From the NCBI GenBank assembly GCA_024276995.1, contig JAJRWB010000031.1, positions 27,488 to 91,487 of the forward strand: a DNA stretch of 64,000 bases. Direction: 5' to 3'. The position numbers were made by a program, and so were the translations under genes. Positions 53,623 through 62,485 of this stretch are shown piece by piece. This DNA comes from Candidatus Eiseniibacteriota bacterium. GTDB lineage: Bacteria; Orphanbacterota; Orphanbacteria; Orphanbacterales; Orphanbacteraceae. The notes beneath the pieces are model-generated. The model searched no databases. It saw only the letters and a program-made list of their open reading frames with translations, and was not told the DNA's origin. Numbering within the stretch: position 1 is the stretch's first letter; every line of letters starts with the position of its first letter.

Positions 53623-55625
53623 CGTTTTCGCCCCACTTTGCCGGGCAGGTCGGTCGGCACCGGCGCGCGCCCGGTGATCGCGCGGAACCGGTCCGCCGCC
53701 TTCGCCGCGAGCGTCTCGTCACCCGCGCGCGTCGCAAGGTCGTTCAGGAGCGCCCACGCCGACGGATCGGCGCCGTAGCGGTCGCACGCCTCGCGCGCCG
53801 CCTCAAGCGCCGCCGCCGGGTCGCCCGCCGCGGCGAGGGCGCGCGCCTTCCCGAGGAGGGCGAACAGCATCATCGATGTTCCCTTCGCGATCGCCTCATC
53901 GAAAGCCTGCACCGCACCGGCGGCGTCCCCCAGGGCGAGAAGCACCCGTCCCATGTTGGTGTAGACGTCGGGATCGTTCGGATCGATCTCGATGGCGCGG
54001 GCGAGACTCTCGCGGGCGCCTTCGTAATCGAGACGCATCATCCGGATACCCGCCACGTTGTTCCAGACGAACGCACCGTACGAGCTGTCCGCATCGAGTG
54101 CTTCGAGAAGGAGTTGTTCCGCTTCGACGAGCCGTCCCCTCGACGCGAGAAGCCCACCCAAATTGATTCTCGGCTTCGGATTTCCCGGGTCTAGGTCGAT
54201 CACTTTCCGATACTCCCGTTCCGCACCGGCCACGTCCCCCGTGGCGGCGAAGGCATAAGCCCTTCCGAAATGAATCATCCCCTCGTCGCCGATGCGGGTC
54301 ACATCGAGAAAGCGGCTGAACGAAAGGAGGGCGAGTGGAATCGCCGCGGCGAGCACCGGCGCGAATGGGAACCGCCGCCGCTCGCGCGAGAAGCGCACCA
54401 CGAGATGGGCGGCGAAGATCGCCCACACGGGAATCACAGGAATCCGGAAACGCGAGCAGACGAAAAAGGCGATCACCAACGCCGCCTGCACCAGAAAAAA
54501 GATGATGAGCAGCTCCCTCCCACGCCGGCTTCCGCCGCCGAGAAACATGCCCGCCGTACCGAGGGGGAAAAGAATCCCCACACCGATGGAGAGGAAGAAG
54601 AGAAGAGGCGCGCTTTGCCGGACGAAGTCGGCGATGAGACGGTTATTCGGAATCTCTTGTTCATTGACGAAGTAATACGCTTTGCGAAGAAGAAGACGTG
54701 CCGCATCGGAGCGGTTCGATACCATCCAGCGAAGCGCCTTCTTTCTCCAGTGGCTCGACACCTCGCCCGGCGTGAGGCTTCGCCCTTCTTCGCGTTCCGC
54801 CACGAGACGCGCGGCGAGTCCCACATTGTCTTCGTACTCCTTCGTCTCGTACGCCACTTCGTTCCACCCGGGGCACGTGGCGGTCTTTCCGTCGGCGGTG
54901 GCGTTGTTACCGATGTAGAAATTGATTCCCCCCTGGGAGGCGACGATCACCGCGTTTCCCGATATCCGGTAATTCCGCGCCGTCGCCGCCGCGGGAAAGA
55001 GGACCATTCCCGAGGCGAATAAAAGGAGTGAGACGACGCGACCCGGTCGCGCCGCATGGCGCCACTGCCATAACAATAGGAAAGGAAAAAGAGGTAGGAG
55101 CGTCGGCCGGGTGATCGAGGCGATGCCGAATAGGGCGCCCGCGACGAACCACCGCCACGCCCGCCCTTCGGGTGCGATGAGGGTCGCAAGAAGCGCCGCG
55201 AGAGTGAGGAAGAGGAAGAGCGCCGTCACGAGCAATTCCCCCTCGAAATAGATGAACGGGTAATAGAGAAGAGCGAGCGCGACGGCGACGCAGGCGGTGG
55301 CGACATCGAACACCTTGCGCGCGATCAGACCGATGAGCGCCGCGCTGCCGAGGCCGAGAAGAAACTGCACCGCCCTCGGCCCTCCCGGTCCGTCGAGACC
55401 GGCCCGGTAGAGAGCGGCGAGGAACATCGGGTACAAGGGAGGTCGAAACACGTCAATCGCGGAAGGATCGTTCCCTTTTTCGAGAGCGAGCGCCCGTTCG
55501 TGGTACCATTGCGAATCGAGCACGGGAACGTGGTATTCGGGAGTATTCCGGATTCCGGCGAAGTAATAAAGCCGCGCGGCGATGCCGATAAGAAGGAGCG
55601 AGACGAGGATCCATCTGGTTCTCAA
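53619..55625 (-). CDS. GT39-type membrane glycosyltransferase with TPR tail
   Basis: The 668-residue protein has N-terminal D-S-Q-W-Y-H-E-R-A-L near residue 35 of the mature frame and F-R-P-P-L-Y-P, matching ArnT/PMT-like GT-C enzymes; about eleven membrane helices run to 430. The C-terminal 230 residues are TPRs. A TTG at 55625 with AGGAGG ten bases upstream gives M-R-T-R-W; earlier starts lack spacing. It is translationally coupled to the DUF2723 gene. Confidence 0.84.
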   Translation of the reverse strand: MRTRWILVSLLLIGIAARLYYFAGIRNTPEYHVPVLDSQWYHERALALEKGNDPSAIDVFRPPLYPMFLAALYRAGLDGPGGPRAVQFLLGLGSAALIGLIARKVFDVATACVAVALALLYYPFIYFEGELLVTALFLFLTLAALLATLIAPEGRAWRWFVAGALFGIASITRPTLLPLFPFLLLWQWRHAARPGRVVSLLLFASGMVLFPAAATARNYRISGNAVIVASQGGINFYIGNNATADGKTATCPGWNEVAYETKEYEDNVGLAARLVAEREEGRSLTPGEVSSHWRKKALRWMVSNRSDAARLLLRKAYYFVNEQEIPNNRLIADFVRQSAPLLFFLSIGVGILFPLGTAGMFLGGGSRRGRELLIIFFLVQAALVIAFFVCSRFRIPVIPVWAIFAAHLVVRFSRERRRFPFAPVLAAAIPLALLSFSRFLDVTRIGDEGMIHFGRAYAFAATGDVAGAEREYRKVIDLDPGNPKPRINLGGLLASRGRLVEAEQLLLEALDADSSYGAFVWNNVAGIRMMRLDYEGARESLARAIEIDPNDPDVYTNMGRVLLALGDAAGAVQAFDEAIAKGTSMMLFALLGKARALAAAGDPAAALEAAREACDRYGADPSAWALLNDLATRAGDETLAAKAADRFRAITGRAPVPTDLPGKVGRKR

Positions 55626-55729
55626 CTCGATCACTCCTCCTGTATCCGCGAGGCGGGCGACGCGCGGAACGTAGCACCGCTCGAGGGAGGAAGTCAATCC
55701 GGTCGCCCCGGGGAAGAGACGGCGGATCG

Positions 55730-56938
55730 ATGAGACACAAGGTCACAACCGGACGATTCACGGCGGCGCTGGTCCTGATCGGGACGGCGATTCTCGCCTC
55801 GTGCGGATCGAAAAACGCCCCCACCGAGCCGAGTTCGGGACCGACGGTGCTGATCACGGCGCCGGCGGGAGGGGCGGCCGTTTCAGGCATCGGTTTCTAT
55901 GTCACCGGGAGCGTGTCGGCGGCGGACAGCGTGGCACTCATCCGGATGAGCGCGGGCGGTGTTCCGTTCGACAGCGCCACGTCGGCCGCCGGCGTTCTTT
56001 CCCTCGCGTTCTCTTTCTATGTGCCCGCGGCGCTCTTTCCCGACGACGAGAACCTTTTGATCACCATCGAGGGTTACGACCTCGACGGCGACAGGGCGTC
56101 GAAATCGGTCACCGTTTCGCCGTCGAAGCGCACATTCCGTTTCATCGGCCTTGGCGGCGACCAAGAACGTTCCCCCGCATGGTCGCCCGACGGGCTGCGG
56201 ATCGCCTACTCCTCCGAGGGGAACGGTGGAAACCGGGATATCTATACGATGGCGATCGACGGGGCGGACACACTCCGCTTGACGACCGACACCAACGACG
56301 ACGTCACGCCGGCGTACTCCGCCGACGGTCAGCAGATCGCCTTCGCGTCGGCGCGGAGCGGTAACTGGGATATCTGGACGATTCCCGTTATGGGGGGCGA
56401 GGCGACGCGGATTACCGAAAACGGTGCCGACGACCGCGGTCCCGCATGGTCCCCGGGCGGTTCGGCCATCGCGTTCCAATCGGTCCGCGACGGCAACTGG
56501 AATATCTACACCGTGCCGGTGGCGGGCGGGTATGCGTCGGGTAACCCGACGGCGGTGACCGCCGCGTCGAGCGCGGAGTCGTCCGCCGTGTGGACCGGCG
56601 AGGGCGACCGGCTCGTATTCACGTCGAATGACAACGGGAGCTGGGACATCTCGAGCGTCACACCTCCCGACGTGACGATCTCCCCGGTATCGTTCGCCAA
56701 CGATCCCACCGCCACCGAGGTCGATCCCCACTGGTCACGGCTCGGCGATTATCTTCTCATCTCAGACAACCGGAACGGCAACTTCGACATCTGGGTGGTC
56801 CATCCGCCGAGCGGCACGAAACAGGTGCTCACAAGCCACGTCGCCTCCGACCGGGAGCCGGTCTGGTCGCGGGACGGCAAGAAGATCGCCTTCGCGTCGA
56901 ACCGGAACGGCACCTGGGACATCTGGATCGTGGAGTAG
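55730..56938 (+). CDS. Lipoprotein with PD40/TolB-like beta-propeller
   Basis: The 402-residue protein has a lipobox (I-L-A-S-C, Cys25). Residues 35-130 form a beta domain resembling Ig-type folds. Then PD40 repeats occur about every 45-50 residues (S-P-A-W-S-P-D-G-x-x-I-A-Y, G-P-A-W-S-P-G-G, R-E-P-V-W-S-R-D-G-K-K-I-A-F), each ending in W-D-I-W- or D-I-Y-like strands, giving a TolB-like propeller. No tol-pal genes are nearby, so its partner is unknown. Confidence 0.85.
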   Translation: MRHKVTTGRFTAALVLIGTAILASCGSKNAPTEPSSGPTVLITAPAGGAAVSGIGFYVTGSVSAADSVALIRMSAGGVPFDSATSAAGVLSLAFSFYVPAALFPDDENLLITIEGYDLDGDRASKSVTVSPSKRTFRFIGLGGDQERSPAWSPDGLRIAYSSEGNGGNRDIYTMAIDGADTLRLTTDTNDDVTPAYSADGQQIAFASARSGNWDIWTIPVMGGEATRITENGADDRGPAWSPGGSAIAFQSVRDGNWNIYTVPVAGGYASGNPTAVTAASSAESSAVWTGEGDRLVFTSNDNGSWDISSVTPPDVTISPVSFANDPTATEVDPHWSRLGDYLLISDNRNGNFDIWVVHPPSGTKQVLTSHVASDREPVWSRDGKKIAFASNRNGTWDIWIVE

Positions 56939-56953
56939 ACGCCGGACGGCTTC

Positions 56954-57556
56954 TCAATATCCGTCGAAGAGCCGCGAAAGAGGCAGCTTCAGCGCCACCG
57001 AGATCTTGTAGAGCGTCGGGATGGAAGGAGAGCTTTCTCCCCGCTCGATCTGGGAGATGAGACTCGTCGAAAGGCCGATCCGGTTCGACAGCTGCCTCAT
57101 GGTCAGGTTCTTCTCCTTGCGCACCTGCCGGATCCGCCTCCCCACCTCGGCGGAGATTTCCTGCACCGGGTCGACCGGGATTCCGTGCTGCTCGATCGCC
57201 TTCTCGATCACTTCCTTCAGTTTCTCCACACTGATCGGCTTGGTGAGGAAATCGAACGCCTTGTAGTTCCCGAGGGTGGCGATGATATCCTCGATGGTCG
57301 GGTGGCCCGTGAGGATGATGATGCACACATCGCTGTCGATATGGAGAAACTCCTCCATCAGCCTCTTACCATCCACACCCTGATCATTCACGGGAAAACC
57401 GAGATCGAGAATCACGATCTGGTAACGCTCTTTCTTGAACTGCTCCACCGCGAGGGTCGGATCGGTGAGAGCATCCACCTGGTAGCCGTCCCTGCCGAGA
57501 AGATTCTGGCAGAGCGAACAGATTTTCGGATCATCGTCGATGATCAGTATTTTCAT
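56954..57556 (-). CDS. Receiver domain fused to XRE-type helix-turn-helix regulator
   Basis: The 200-residue protein has a receiver domain (1-122) with acidic residues D7-D9, phospho-acceptor D51, T83 and K106, joined to an XRE/Cro-type HTH (about 135-195: T-M-R-Q-L-S-N-R-I-G-L-S-T-S-L-I-S-Q-I-E). XRE output domains on receivers are less common than winged-helix or LuxR ones. The ATG at 57556 has GGGGAG; longer in-frame sequence lacks any domain. No histidine kinase gene adjoins it. Confidence 0.9.
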   Translation of the reverse strand: MKILIIDDDPKICSLCQNLLGRDGYQVDALTDPTLAVEQFKKERYQIVILDLGFPVNDQGVDGKRLMEEFLHIDSDVCIIILTGHPTIEDIIATLGNYKAFDFLTKPISVEKLKEVIEKAIEQHGIPVDPVQEISAEVGRRIRQVRKEKNLTMRQLSNRIGLSTSLISQIERGESSPSIPTLYKISVALKLPLSRLFDGY

Positions 57557-57928
57557 GTTGCTCCCCGCCCTTTTCGCTTCCGGGATCCGAACCACTTTGT
57601 TGCCTCTCGATCCGACGGCGCCGACCGAACGACCTCCGGTTCTCGTCCCCATGGCCGCCGCCGTGAAGCGGTACGTCACTGCCTGTCGTTCCGCTCCGAA
57701 CAAATATCGTCTTACCGTAGTCATCCTACACCTCGAAACTATTACATTTCAAGCCTTGTTTTAACCGCCGCGCCGGTTCTCCGGACACCGACACGTACGA
57801 CTGTGCCTCTACATAGAAATACGATGCCCGGCAACGTTTCGCGTGACGAGAAGGTGGATTTTTCCGATAAAGGATCGACCGACGGCCGTCACGGATGACG
57901 AAAAGTGCGGCGGAAAGCGAGGTAAGAA
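57557..57928. other. Intergenic region upstream of the REC-XRE gene
   Basis: These 372 bp hold no convincing gene. The only signal seen is the weak promoter described next; the AT-rich patch around 57730-57765 stands out from the GC-rich surroundings. Confidence 0.4.
57723..57752 (-). promoter_or_regulatory. Possible promoter for the REC-XRE regulator
   Basis: On the minus strand TTGAAA (57752-57747) and TAGGAT (57728-57723) are 18 bp apart, in an AT-rich patch. This would give a leader of about 160 nt. The -10 is imperfect. Confidence 0.35.
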
Positions 57929-58002
57929 TACGCCCAGAGGGACTCGAACCCCCAACCTTTTGGTCCGTAGCCAAACGCTCTATCCAATTGAGCTATGGGC
58001 GC
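57929..58002 (-). tRNA. tRNA-Arg (anticodon ACG)
   Basis: A 74-nt minus-strand tRNA with anticodon loop CTACGGA (anticodon ACG), the substrate type for TadA deamination. Acceptor GCGCCCA pairs with TGGGCGT with a G-U first pair. The 3' CCA is not encoded, unlike the other tRNAs here. Confidence 0.92.
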
Positions 58003-58152
58003 ATTACGCCGTTCGAAGGGAGTGTAGGCGATTCGGCGGCGAGCGGCAAGGGAAAATCGAGGGCGGTGGCCGTGCGGCGAGGGCGGGAAGGGCGTCCCCG
58101 TGCGCGGGACGTACCTCGCTCCCCACGAGGGATCGCCTCGATGTGCGACCGA

Positions 58153-59199
58153 TCAGTCGAGCGCCGCCGGGGGGCGTGGCCCTGCGTCCATCTCCCCGCC
58201 GGCGTACGCGAAGAGCCGTTCCATCTGGTCCTTGCGGCCGAGCACGAGAAGGTTGTCCCCCGTGCGGAGCAGCGTGTCGACCGGCGGGTTCACCATGTAC
58301 TCCATGTCCCGGCGGATGGCGACGACGATGGCGTTCGATTTCTCCCGGATACGCGATTCCTTCAGCATCTTTCCCGCCAGCGGCGAGTCGTCGCTCACAA
58401 AGAGATCCCGCAGGAGGAGAAGCATCTCGCTGTCCCGGGTGACGCAGTCGAGGAAGTCGACCACCGACGGGTTCAGCGCGAACGACGCCATGCGAACTCC
58501 CGCAAGCTGCGCCGGAAGGATGATATGATTCGCCCCCGCGCGACTCAGCTTGCCGATCGACTCCTCGTTCTCGCCCCGGGCGATGATCAGGAGATCGGGC
58601 TTCATGCTGCGCGCCGTGAGCACGCCGACGATGTTATCCGTATCGCGGGTGAGCGAAAAGACGATCCCCTTCGCCCGCTCGATCCCGGCGCGCTGGAGTG
58701 TCGCCTCGAGAGTACAATCTCCCGCGACGTAGCAGATGGCGGGACGCTCGGCGCGACTCGCCTCGAGCAGCTCGTCGTCCCGGTCGATGACGACGAATTC
58801 CTCGCCCCGGCGGGCGAATTCGGACATCACTTCTCTTCCCGTCTTCCCCGCACCGCAGACGATCATGTGATTCCGGAAGCCCTCGATTCTCTTCTCCATT
58901 CTTCTCCTCCGCAGCACGGTGCCGAGGCGGCCCTCGACGATGTAGCCGATGATCAGGCTGAAACAGTAGGCGCCCACGGTGATGCTCGTCATGATAAGGC
59001 CAATGGTGAACAGCCGGCCGGCGGGCGAGAAGCCCTGGCGGCCCAGCTCACCGAAGCCGACGGTGGACGCGGTGATAATAGTCATGTAGAGCGCATCGAG
59101 GACGGGGAGATGCTCGATCAGCATGAAGCCGGCGGTGCCGATCGCCAGAATACCGACGATCAGCGCGGCACTGATCACGATGGTTTTCGCGTTTTCCAG
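58153..59199 (-). CDS. Two-helix potassium channel with TrkA-N/TrkA-C (RCK) domains
   Basis: The 348-residue protein has two membrane helices around a pore loop reading T-V-G-F-G-E (canonical T-V-G-Y-G-D), then a Rossmann RCK domain (G-A-G-K-T-G-R-E-V near residue 118) and a TrkA-C domain (about 260-340). It fits a ligand-gated K+ channel. The start is uncertain: CTG at 59199 with GGAG eight bases upstream fits, whereas longer frames run into the tRNA-Ser gene. A downstream GTG is the alternative. Confidence 0.82.
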   Translation of the reverse strand: MENAKTIVISAALIVGILAIGTAGFMLIEHLPVLDALYMTIITASTVGFGELGRQGFSPAGRLFTIGLIMTSITVGAYCFSLIIGYIVEGRLGTVLRRRRMEKRIEGFRNHMIVCGAGKTGREVMSEFARRGEEFVVIDRDDELLEASRAERPAICYVAGDCTLEATLQRAGIERAKGIVFSLTRDTDNIVGVLTARSMKPDLLIIARGENEESIGKLSRAGANHIILPAQLAGVRMASFALNPSVVDFLDCVTRDSEMLLLLRDLFVSDDSPLAGKMLKESRIREKSNAIVVAIRRDMEYMVNPPVDTLLRTGDNLLVLGRKDQMERLFAYAGGEMDAGPRPPAALD

Positions 59200-59231
59200 G
59201 ACGATTTCTCCCCCCGCGGAAGGTCGGGGGC

Positions 59232-59324
59232 TGGCGGAGAGGGAGGGATTCGAACCCTCGGATGGGAATAACCCCATCAACCGATTAGCAGTCGGTCCGA
59301 TTCAGCCAGCTCTCGCACCTCTCC
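59232..59324 (-). tRNA. tRNA-Ser (anticodon GCT)
   Basis: A 93-nt minus-strand tRNA with acceptor GGAGAGG/CCTCTCC, long variable arm, anticodon loop CTGCTAA (anticodon GCT) and encoded CCA. Reads AGY codons. It sits 32 bp upstream of the channel start. Confidence 0.94.
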
Positions 59325-59402
59325 GGCCACCGGTATGTTTGCACAAGCGACGCGGGGGGTCAATAAGGAAGGAAAGGCGGTGAGGCGGGCGCCGGGAGCC
59401 GG

Positions 59403-59488
59403 TGGCGGAGGGAGTAGGATTCGAACCCACGAACCTTTCGGTTAACGGTTTTCAAGACCGCCGCCTTAAACCACTCGGCCATCCCTCC
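59403..59488 (-). tRNA. tRNA-Ser (anticodon TGA)
   Basis: An 86-nt minus-strand tRNA with acceptor GGAGGGA/TCCCTCC, anticodon loop CTTGAAA (anticodon TGA), long variable arm and encoded CCA. With the GGA, CGA and GCT genes it completes the serine set inside this window. Confidence 0.94.
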
Positions 59489-59525
59489 GTGGAACTGGAA
59501 CCAGGATAGCCGATCGCCGGCGGTT

Positions 59526-60842
59526 TCAACCAGTCGTTTCTTGACCGATTGGTCCCTCTCCCTCCTCCACCTGCCGCGTGGACGGCGTGAGGAACGGCAG
59601 CAGCGCGAGAGGACCGATGAGGAGAATGATTTCTATGAGAAGCACCGAAGCGTATCCATGGACCGCCGCGAACTGTCCCTGCCAGCCGGCGCTATAGGCA
59701 TAAACCACGTTCCGCATCGCCATGTAACCGGTGAACTGCGTTGCCGCCACGCGGATCGATGTCAGCCCCATGAAGAGAGCCAGGTTCGTTCCCGCCACGA
59801 GGCCGGACGTGACGTTGTAGGTGATCGCCACGGCGTAGGACTTGCCCAGGGTGATCCCCTCCATGCCCGGACCGGTGAACTGCCCGGCGAGATAGAACGT
59901 GGGAATCGCGGTGAGGGCGTACCAAACGGCGAGCATCCTCCTATGGCCGAGCCGGTCGGAAATCCAACCGCCCGCCACGCAGCCGAGGGCGGCGACAACC
60001 GTCGTGAAAAGGGTGAGATTGGCGATCTGCGCCTCCGTCATGCCGAGGTCGACCTGCATCGTCGATCCGAGGGCGAGACCGAGCGCCACCGTCCCGGGCG
60101 GCAGAAGCGCGAATAGAACGCCGAGCGCCGGGCCGCGGCCGGAGCGGAAGAGGCCGTCGCGCAGATCATGAAGGAAGACGGCGATCCGTGCCGCGAAGTC
60201 GGCCAGCAGGTTCCCCGTCCTCCGGACCGCCTCCTCGACCGCCATGCGCGGTTCGTCGATGCGGAGCGTCACGAACACGAGAATCATAGCGAGCGCGCCG
60301 AGCACGAGGGCGTACGACCAGTCGAAACCGACGGCGCCGGCCAGGTAGAGCGCACCGCTCCCCCCCACCGCCTGGCCGAGGTACGACGCGCCGAACATGA
60401 AACCGTTCGCCGTTCCCCGTTCGTGCTCCGGCAATACGCTCACCGCGAGGGCGTCGATCGCCACATCCTGCGTGGCGGCGAACACGTTGTGTATCGCAAT
60501 GAGCAATGTAAGGAGGAAGAGATTCGTTCCCGGATTGATCACGAGCACGAGGCCGAGGGTGAGAATCATCATCGTCTGCGCCGCTGCGATCCACGCCCTG
60601 CGCGCGCCGAACCGCTCGATTCGGATCAGGTCGACGAGGGGCGCCCACGCCCATTTGAAACTCCATGGCCCGTAGAGCCACGCGGTGAAGAAGCCGATCT
60701 CGGCGAGGCCGACGCCCCCCTTCCTCAGGAAGGTGACGAGCGCGATGGCGCTGAAACCGAAGGGAATCCCCTCGGACAGGTAGAGGAGCGAGAAGGTGGC
60801 GAGCCTTCCGGCACGCGATTGGAGGGTGATTCGCGGAAGCAT
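59526..60842 (-). CDS. AmpG-like MFS permease
   Basis: The 438-residue protein has twelve predicted membrane helices. The N terminus L-Y-L-S-E-G-I-P-F-G-F and the T-Q-D-V-A-I-D-A-L-A segment near residue 128 match AmpG-type muropeptide and related permeases. In other bacteria AmpG imports cell-wall turnover fragments. No ampD or ampC lies nearby, so the substrate is inferred from family only. Confidence 0.85.
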   Translation of the reverse strand: MLPRITLQSRAGRLATFSLLYLSEGIPFGFSAIALVTFLRKGGVGLAEIGFFTAWLYGPWSFKWAWAPLVDLIRIERFGARRAWIAAAQTMMILTLGLVLVINPGTNLFLLTLLIAIHNVFAATQDVAIDALAVSVLPEHERGTANGFMFGASYLGQAVGGSGALYLAGAVGFDWSYALVLGALAMILVFVTLRIDEPRMAVEEAVRRTGNLLADFAARIAVFLHDLRDGLFRSGRGPALGVLFALLPPGTVALGLALGSTMQVDLGMTEAQIANLTLFTTVVAALGCVAGGWISDRLGHRRMLAVWYALTAIPTFYLAGQFTGPGMEGITLGKSYAVAITYNVTSGLVAGTNLALFMGLTSIRVAATQFTGYMAMRNVVYAYSAGWQGQFAAVHGYASVLLIEIILLIGPLALLPFLTPSTRQVEEGEGPIGQETTG

Positions 60843-60966
60843 CGCGCCAGTATAGCAGATCGGCGCAAAGTGAAAAGTCCGTGTTGGGCCTTCCCATAGG
60901 AGTCTATTATGTTAAAGGGATATGAGATCCGGATCGAACCCGGCCGCAAATCGATGGAGGCCCGTA

Positions 60967-62445
60967 ATGAGTCGAAAGAATTCGGAAGCCGATCGCAAAG
61001 AGGGAGACGCCGCGAAACCGACGATCGAGTTCGCATCGAACGGCCCGATCCTAGTGAAGGGACCCGCACGGCTCGAAGACGAAAAGGGGAACGCGATTCC
61101 GGCGGAGAAAATGATCGCCCTTTACCGGTGCGGCGCGTCGAAAAACAAGCCGTTCTGCGACGGCTCCCACTGGTATATCCACTTCAAGGGGGATAACAGC
61201 GTTCTCGTGGCGAAGATTGCCGATCTCGACGAGGGAAGACCGGCGGCGGTGAAGGCGGAAGGAATCGATCTGGTGCTCATCCGCCGGACGGACGACGTCT
61301 ACGCGCTCGGGGGAGTGTGCAAACACACGGGCGCTCCGATGGCGGACGGTGCGATCGACGGCGACGATCTCGTCTGCGCACTCCACGGCTGGGCGTACGA
61401 CATCGCCACCGGCGCCAACGCCGACGGGAGCGGCAACGACTTGAAGAAGTTCCGCGTCTTCATTGAACGGGAAGATATTTTCATCGACGGTGACGAGATC
61501 GCCGAATGGAAGAAAGAGAAGGAGAGCGGCGCGGCGGGGGGGAAAGGCGATGAGCCTTCCGCCGGGGGAGACGCCCCCGTATCGGCCGGCCCGGTCAACC
61601 GCGAGGAGCCGCACAACGATTTTATCCGTCACTTGGCGAAGCACGGCCTCGAGAAATACGGTTCCCACGGACCGATGGCGGCGATGGGTGTTCCCCGCTA
61701 CGAGCTTCCCACGTGGGACGACATCCAGTTCGTCACCGCCCAGCTGCACCGCCTTCCCCTTCTCGACGACGTCCCGGTGGGGAGCGACCTCGTCATCGGG
61801 CCGAGGGCGAGAAAACCTTTACGCCTCGAGATCCCCCTTTTCGTCTCCGACATGAGCTTCGGCGCTCTCTCGCTCGAAGCGAAAGTCGCTCTCGCACGGG
61901 GCGCCGAACTTGCCGGCACGGCGATCTGCTCCGGCGAGGGGGGAATGCTCCCCGAAGAGCAGGCGGAATGCGGTCGCTACCTGTATGAACTTGCCTCCGC
62001 GCGGTTCGGCTTTTCCATCGATCAGCTGTCGAAAGTCCAAGCATTCCACTTCAAGGGAGGTCAAGCGACGAAGACGGGCACCGGCGGACATCTTCCGGCC
62101 GAGAAGGTGACCGGGAAGATCGCCGCCGTGCGCGGCCTCGAGCCGGGGAATGCGGCGATCCAGTCGATCGGCTGTCTCGGAACGCGCGCGTGTCACACGA
62201 ACAACTGCCCTGTGGGGATCGCCACGCAGAAAAAGGAGCTGCGCGAAAGGCTCGATATCGGCGAGGGGGCGAAATCGCTCGCACGTTTCTTCGACGCCTC
62301 GGTAAAGCTCATGTCGATCATCGCCCGCGCGCGCGGCCACGCTCGCTTGAGCGATCTGTGCGTCGACGACCTCACCACGTGGAAACGGGAGACGGCGCAT
62401 CTCACGGGTGTGGATTACGGCGGCGTGACACCGCTCCGGAAGTAG
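60967..62445 (+). CDS. CDGSH-Rieske-glutamate-synthase-like fusion with apparent internal deletion
   Basis: Domain order over 492 residues: CDGSH iron-sulfur motif (50-70: C55, C64, H68; the first Cys of the usual set is Tyr53), Rieske domain (76-178: C118/H120 and C137/H140), then a GltS-type FMN domain (245-475). The barrel begins S-D-M-S-F-G-A-L-S and has G-E-G-G, then runs from G-H-L-P-A-E-K-V-T to L-E-P-G and directly on to I-Q-S-I-G-C-L-G-T-R-A-C-H-T-N-N-C-P-V-G. About 130 residues of the barrel, including FMN-phosphate loops, are missing (near 62146). The ATG has GGAGG. Confidence 0.82.
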   Translation: MSRKNSEADRKEGDAAKPTIEFASNGPILVKGPARLEDEKGNAIPAEKMIALYRCGASKNKPFCDGSHWYIHFKGDNSVLVAKIADLDEGRPAAVKAEGIDLVLIRRTDDVYALGGVCKHTGAPMADGAIDGDDLVCALHGWAYDIATGANADGSGNDLKKFRVFIEREDIFIDGDEIAEWKKEKESGAAGGKGDEPSAGGDAPVSAGPVNREEPHNDFIRHLAKHGLEKYGSHGPMAAMGVPRYELPTWDDIQFVTAQLHRLPLLDDVPVGSDLVIGPRARKPLRLEIPLFVSDMSFGALSLEAKVALARGAELAGTAICSGEGGMLPEEQAECGRYLYELASARFGFSIDQLSKVQAFHFKGGQATKTGTGGHLPAEKVTGKIAAVRGLEPGNAAIQSIGCLGTRACHTNNCPVGIATQKKELRERLDIGEGAKSLARFFDASVKLMSIIARARGHARLSDLCVDDLTTWKRETAHLTGVDYGGVTPLRK

Positions 62446-62485
62446 AGAAAGCGGCGGCGAAGATCGAAGAAAAGCCGGAGGTCTT

